From: Oscillatoria sp. FACHB-1407
GTDB lineage: Bacteria; Cyanobacteriota; Cyanobacteriia; Elainellales; Elainellaceae
DNA: 64,000 nucleotides
Assembly: GCF_014697545.1 (NCBI RefSeq)
Contig: NZ_JACJSA010000003.1
Span: forward strand, 434,001 to 498,000
Reading direction: 5' to 3'
Below the pieces are notes generated by a model. It saw nothing but the letters and a program-made list of their open reading frames with translations, was not told the origin of the DNA and ran no database searches. Each line of letters starts with the position of its first letter. Positions within the stretch are counted from its first letter, which is position 1. The position numbers were made by a program, and so were the translations under genes. This document shows, in pieces, positions 59,867-64,000 of the stretch.

Positions 59867-62317
59867 ATGGTGTGGATACCGTTGAGCGATCATCCCATTG
59901 GGGAAGCCGCTTCACACCGCCTGAGCCAGTTGCCGCTGGTGTTAGCAGGACCAATGTTGCGGCGCACGGAACCAGGGGCGGTGACAGTTTGGGTCGCACT
60001 CAAACACGCCTGTGAGGTGACCTTGCAGGTCTATGCCACTCAGGAGCAGGGACATGAACTCGATCGAGTGCTGCTTGCGGGTACTCGTGAGACGATCGCC
60101 ATTGGGCAGCATTTGCATATCGTTGCAGTGACTGCCACCCCGGTGGCAAGTAACATCCTGACGCCCGATCGCCTGTATGCCTACAATCTCAGGTTTAGTC
60201 CTCTGGAGTCAGCCGCTCAAGAAGATGACCTCCGCTTAGATTGCACTCTGCTAGAGGCACTTCAGATGCCGTTTGGCTCCGAGGAGCCTGAACATTCCAT
60301 CAGCTACTTTCAACATCGGTTACCAACCTTTGCCCTCCCTCCGTCTGATCTCAACCATCTGAAAATTGTGCATGGCTCCTGTCGCAAACCCCATGGCAGT
60401 GGGCCGGATGCCTTACCTCTGCTGGATTACCTGCTGGAGCGCAATAGCCATGACCCCAACACCCGCCCCCATCAGCTTTTTCTCACGGGTGATCAGATCT
60501 ATGGGGATGATGTGGGTGACCCCTGGTTGTGGCTGTTAACCGATATTGGCGATGCGTTGTTGGGTTGGCAGGAACCGTTGCCCGTTGAGAAGGGACGTGT
60601 GCTAATGGCGAAACACTGTTCACCAGGACAGCGTAGCCAATTGGTTGAAATCAAGGCGGGGTTTACGGCTGGGCTGCGAAATCACCCAGAATATGCAAAG
60701 AGCCATCTACTGAGCTTTGGGGAATATTGTGCCGCCTATTTGTTAGCGTGGTCGCCAGTATTGCATCCAGCGAGGATTCCCGATGAGCCACCGCATGGTC
60801 TAGTGGGGCGATCGTGGCGACGAGAAGCAAGTGCCATCCGAAAATTCAAACAACAGCTCTGGCGAGTGCGTCGGGCATTAGCCAACACGCCTACCTATAC
60901 GGTGTTTGATGATCATGACATTAGCGATGATTGGTATCTCAATCAAGCCTGGTGTTTGCGCGTGCTGGGTAAACCGTTGGGCAGACGAGTCGTGCAAAAC
61001 GGGCTACAAGCCTATGCTCTCTTTCAAGCGTGGGGCAACACACCAGAGCAATTTGCTGGGGGGCGATCGGGCGAGGTGTTAGTGCGGGCGATCGCCCACT
61101 GGTCAGCCTCTCAAGGACGAGATACTGTGGCGGATCAGACCATCGCCGCACTGGTCGGGTTGCCACCAACCAATCCCTACACCGGGTTGCCCCAGTTTCA
61201 ACGAGACGGAGAGGCATTAATTCTCGACCGTGACCCTCGTGCCCTCGATTGGCACTACACCGTACGGGGCGATCGCCACGAAGTGGTCGTGTTAGATACG
61301 CGAACCTGGCGCGGCTATCCTGCGGATGAATCGCCTAAAGCACCTCCCATGTTGCTGAGTCCGACTGCCTTTAAGCGGCAACTGCAAACTCCACTGCAAG
61401 AGGGTGACACGCTGAACCAATCGGGCAATTCTCACGTTGATCTGACGCTGGTCGTTGCACCAACCAATCTCGTTCACATGCGGGCGATCGATTGGGTGCA
61501 ACAGTGGGATCTCAAGCAAGGAAACGTGTATCAGAACGATGTGGGCGATGCCTGGAACCTGCACAAAGGTGCGTTTGCAGCGTTACTGGAGGTCTTATTT
61601 CAGTGGCGCGATCGCGTTGTGGTGCTCTCAGGTGACATCCACTATGGCTATGCCATCCAACTCAACTATGGGTCACGGTCATCTGCTCCCACAGGTCAAC
61701 CCACGGCAATAGCAACCCCGCAGGTCTTGGCGCAACTCACCTCCAGTGCCTTCAAAAACGCCGAGTGGAAAACGCAAATTATTCACACCAGGATTAAAGC
61801 GATCGCCCCGGAACCTCCCCAATATTGGATTGGCTGGCAATCTTCCCAGTTGAAGCACCTGCCCAATGCTACGGTTGCCCAACAAATTCACGCCAGGTGG
61901 GGCAACTCCAAAAAAGCCTGGATGGCTGCCATTCATCAGCCTGCCAATCCACCAGACTGGTACTACTGCCTCACCTGGATCAAACGTCAACCCGCTCAAT
62001 CAGTGCTGCGGGTGCTGCCATCGACCGTGACTCAACGGGGATGGCTGCATCGGTGCATCCGGGTGATCACCTGGTTATGGCGCAACCGTTGGCTTCAGGA
62101 GGGCAATGAGGTCGTTGGACTCAACAATTTAGGAGAGGTGCGGTTCCACTGGTCTGAGGTTGAGCCTAAAACCGTGATTCAAGATCTGTATTGGCGTGCC
62201 CCCTGGCAACCCCAACAGGTCATTTCCAGTCGATTTGAAGTGCCCCTGACGGCTGACCCAGATGAATCAGTCGCTGCACCTCACTCATCCTCCATTGCCG
62301 AGGGGGCGGTGACGTAG
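59867..62317 (+). CDS. PhoD-like phosphatase/metallophosphoesterase
   Basis: 816 residues from ATG 59867, chosen because GGGAGGA lies 6 nt upstream; an ATG 10 codons earlier has no such signal. N-terminal fibronectin-like domain of the PhoD family (~25-120, AGPMLRRTEPGAVTVWVAL). The catalytic domain has IVHGSCRKPHG, LFLTGDQIYGDDVGDP, FDDHDISDDWYL and VVLSGDIHYGYA, the metal-binding blocks. No Tat signal peptide is visible, unusual for PhoD phosphatases, so it may be cytoplasmic. The 3' end overlaps the convergent diguanylate-cyclase gene by 37 bp. Confidence 0.85.
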   Translation: MVWIPLSDHPIGEAASHRLSQLPLVLAGPMLRRTEPGAVTVWVALKHACEVTLQVYATQEQGHELDRVLLAGTRETIAIGQHLHIVAVTATPVASNILTPDRLYAYNLRFSPLESAAQEDDLRLDCTLLEALQMPFGSEEPEHSISYFQHRLPTFALPPSDLNHLKIVHGSCRKPHGSGPDALPLLDYLLERNSHDPNTRPHQLFLTGDQIYGDDVGDPWLWLLTDIGDALLGWQEPLPVEKGRVLMAKHCSPGQRSQLVEIKAGFTAGLRNHPEYAKSHLLSFGEYCAAYLLAWSPVLHPARIPDEPPHGLVGRSWRREASAIRKFKQQLWRVRRALANTPTYTVFDDHDISDDWYLNQAWCLRVLGKPLGRRVVQNGLQAYALFQAWGNTPEQFAGGRSGEVLVRAIAHWSASQGRDTVADQTIAALVGLPPTNPYTGLPQFQRDGEALILDRDPRALDWHYTVRGDRHEVVVLDTRTWRGYPADESPKAPPMLLSPTAFKRQLQTPLQEGDTLNQSGNSHVDLTLVVAPTNLVHMRAIDWVQQWDLKQGNVYQNDVGDAWNLHKGAFAALLEVLFQWRDRVVVLSGDIHYGYAIQLNYGSRSSAPTGQPTAIATPQVLAQLTSSAFKNAEWKTQIIHTRIKAIAPEPPQYWIGWQSSQLKHLPNATVAQQIHARWGNSKKAWMAAIHQPANPPDWYYCLTWIKRQPAQSVLRVLPSTVTQRGWLHRCIRVITWLWRNRWLQEGNEVVGLNNLGEVRFHWSEVEPKTVIQDLYWRAPWQPQQVISSRFEVPLTADPDESVAAPHSSSIAEGAVT

Positions 62318-64000
62318 TAGAGATTGCGCCCATTGGTTTTGGCGCGATATAAGGCTTGATCGGCAGCGGCGATCAAACGCTGAGGCGTTTGTTGCAGGGT
62401 GGGAATGGTGCTACAAATGCCGAGGCTAATCGTGACGTATGAACTGATGCCCGAAGCGGCGTGAGGAATGGCAAGTTGGGCGATCGCCTGTTGGATCTGC
62501 TCCGCCATGTAGATTGCTCCTTCGATGGCTGTATTGGGTAGAACGATGGCAAACTCCTCACCCCCATAACGCGCCACAAAATCTGCCGGACGTTTGGCGG
62601 TTTGAGCGATCGCCAGGGCAATTTGTTGTAAGCAAATGTCTCCCGCTTGATGACCGTAGTAGTCGTTGTAGTTCTTGAAGTAGTCAATATCACACAGCAA
62701 CAGCGATATCGCTACCTGATCGCGTTTTAGACGGTGCCATTCTTGTTGTAGATAGGCATCAAAATAGCGACGATTTGCCACCTGGGTGAGGCTGTCCATC
62801 ATGGCTAACCGTTGCAATTCCTGGTTAGTTGTCTGCAACGTTTGATATTGCTCTGATTGTTGAATGGCGATCGCTACGTGTTGTGACAACTGCTTCAGCA
62901 CGTCAACTTGGCTACGTAGCCACTGACGCGGCGCAGAGCAGTGTTGCACTGCAATCAGCCCCCACACCTGGTCGCCCTGCACGATCGGCACGACCAAATT
63001 GGCTCGGACTTGCAACTGAACCAATAGCTCGACATAACAGGGGGCAAGGGCTGCTCTTTGAATGTCGGGAATATTTTGAATATGTCCCTGAATGTAGGCA
63101 TGGATGCAACGATCCAGGCGGACGCACTCATCGACAATGACCTGACCTGCCAGGGACATCCACCCCTCGCCAACGGACTCTGCAATCACCGTGCCCTTAT
63201 AGTGGTCGTCAAAGCGATAGATCAGCACTCGATCGGTCTGAAATAGACGACGAATTTCTGCAACTGCCGTGTTGAGCGTGTCATTTAGGTCGAGCGATCG
63301 CCGAATCTGTTGGGTCATCTCAATCATCAATCGCTCCTGCCCTGCTTCTTGTCGCCGAGATTCTAGAGCCTCTGTACGATGACTGGCATCTTGCAGTACC
63401 AACACGCTGCCAATCGTGCTGCCCTCTTCATCGACGATGGGAGATGCCGAAGCACAGACCAGGTGTTCTGAGCCATCCCGCCGCAATAGGACACAGTTGT
63501 CGAACAACAGGACACGAGTCTGAGTTTGCATCGCTGCAAAGAGTGGATTGGCGATCGCCTCATCCGTGACACCGTTTTTGAACTGGAGAATCTGTGTGGC
63601 AGACTGACCCAACACCTCACCAATTTGCCAACCCGTCAATGCTTCAGCAGTGGAGTTCATAAAGGTGATACGCCCCATTCGATCCGTTGTGATCGTTGCA
63701 TCGCCAATGCTGCTCAGGGTTGTCTTCAACCAATACTGGGCGATCGCCAACTCCCGCTCAACTTGATGACGGCGGAGCGCAGTCTCAATCGTGACTTGTA
63801 ATTCCAACCGATTAAAGGGTTTTAACAAATAACCAAAGGGGGCAGCCACGAGTGCCTGCTTGAGCGTTTGATCATCAGCATGAGCCGTGAGATAAACGAC
63901 TGGAATTTTAAATTGATCCCAAATGGCTTTCGCTGCCTCAATTCCATCCATCGCTCCACGCAAGCGGATGTCCATTAATACGAGGTCAGGTTGAGTTTCA
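62281..64000 (-). CDS. REC-PAS-GAF-GGDEF diguanylate cyclase, N-terminus cut by window edge
   Basis: At least 572 codons; the frame continues to 64000, where PDLVLMDIRLRGAMDG shows the middle of a receiver domain with phospho-acceptor Asp. Then a PAS domain (WLKTTLSSIGDATITTD, TAEALTGWQIGEVLGQS), a GAF domain of the phytochrome-like type (DTLNTAVAEIRRLFQTDRVLIYRF..GWMSLAGQ), and a C-terminal GGDEF domain with RYGGEEFAIVLP (active-site GGEEF). The GGEEF site predicts c-di-GMP synthesis gated by phosphorylation and a GAF ligand. The GAF has no obvious bilin-binding Cys at the usual CxHxxY site. Confidence 0.9.
   Translation of the reverse strand, partial: ETQPDLVLMDIRLRGAMDGIEAAKAIWDQFKIPVVYLTAHADDQTLKQALVAAPFGYLLKPFNRLELQVTIETALRRHQVERELAIAQYWLKTTLSSIGDATITTDRMGRITFMNSTAEALTGWQIGEVLGQSATQILQFKNGVTDEAIANPLFAAMQTQTRVLLFDNCVLLRRDGSEHLVCASASPIVDEEGSTIGSVLVLQDASHRTEALESRRQEAGQERLMIEMTQQIRRSLDLNDTLNTAVAEIRRLFQTDRVLIYRFDDHYKGTVIAESVGEGWMSLAGQVIVDECVRLDRCIHAYIQGHIQNIPDIQRAALAPCYVELLVQLQVRANLVVPIVQGDQVWGLIAVQHCSAPRQWLRSQVDVLKQLSQHVAIAIQQSEQYQTLQTTNQELQRLAMMDSLTQVANRRYFDAYLQQEWHRLKRDQVAISLLLCDIDYFKNYNDYYGHQAGDICLQQIALAIAQTAKRPADFVARYGGEEFAIVLPNTAIEGAIYMAEQIQQAIAQLAIPHAASGISSYVTISLGICSTIPTLQQTPQRLIAAADQALYRAKTNGRNLYYVTAPSAMEDE

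Noticed and set aside
1-64000. Search for tRNA, rRNA, transposase and phage genes
   Set aside because: No cloverleaf with a T-loop GTTCRANNC plus matching acceptor arms was recognised by eye, and no transposase, integrase or phage structural motifs occur among the proteins.

Overview
The window is chromosomal DNA from a cyanobacterium, probably filamentous and Leptolyngbya/Oscillatoriales-like (inference). Supporting signs are: very frequent HIP1 octamers (GCGATCGC), an RbcR/Ycf30 LysR regulator, a cluster of V4R proteins, phycobilisome-fold proteins, a ferredoxin and an SpkG-type kinase that resembles the Synechocystis slr0144-slr0152 (Pap) cluster, a group 2 (SigC-like) sigma factor, an NnrU/Z-ISO protein, PEP-CTERM proteins and several families of short palindromic intergenic repeats. 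No tRNA, rRNA, insertion sequence, prophage or CRISPR array was found.

Layout. 1-3.4 kb: two tandem paralogous secreted PEP-CTERM-like proteins (the first cut by the window edge), separated by 1.2 kb of dispersed hairpin repeats. 3.4-8.5 kb: housekeeping genes miaB, ddl and an M24 aminopeptidase P, then a CAP-domain protein. 8.6-13.9 kb: a signalling block made of a five-domain response regulator, a PAS/histidine kinase/receiver hybrid overlapping it by 4 bp, and a single-domain receiver. 13.9-21.0 kb: recF and a Ca2+-type P-ATPase (minus strand), then Glu dehydrogenase with a candidate NtcA site, and a Cof-type HAD phosphatase. 21.7-23.7 kb: a divergent pair, an ArgRS-like protein without the catalytic core and a Crp/Fnr regulator, with a perfect inverted repeat between them. 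23.7-28.0 kb: a minus-strand set of a membrane Ser/Thr kinase and two membrane-anchored periplasmic-binding-protein-like proteins that share an N-terminal anchor. 28.2-37.6 kb: rbcR diverging from the Pap-like photosynthesis cluster. 37.6-41.1 kb: NnrU/Z-ISO protein, an atypical thioredoxin and recJ. 41.1-46.5 kb: a type I secretion operon (PPIase, cNMP/C39-like ABC exporter, HlyD). 46.5-48.1 kb: a long gene-poor region with palindromes and one possible 47-codon gene, upstream of sigC. 49.6-52.7 kb: small accessory genes (GNAT, small conserved proteins, TetR). 52.9-58.2 kb: a minus-strand TIR island: a secreted two-repeat protein, a small secreted Pro-rich protein, a TIR-TM-14xWD40 protein and a TIR-TM-extracytoplasmic sensor protein. 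58.4-64 kb: chrA, a PhoD-like phosphatase and a REC-PAS-GAF-GGDEF diguanylate cyclase that runs off the right edge.

The most interesting parts are the two membrane TIR proteins that share a distinctive juxtamembrane module, the core-less ArgRS paralogue, the kinase plus anchored-binding-protein operon, the Cys-less phycobilisome-like proteins of the Pap-like cluster, and the dispersed modular hairpin repeats whose stems show compensatory base changes between copies.
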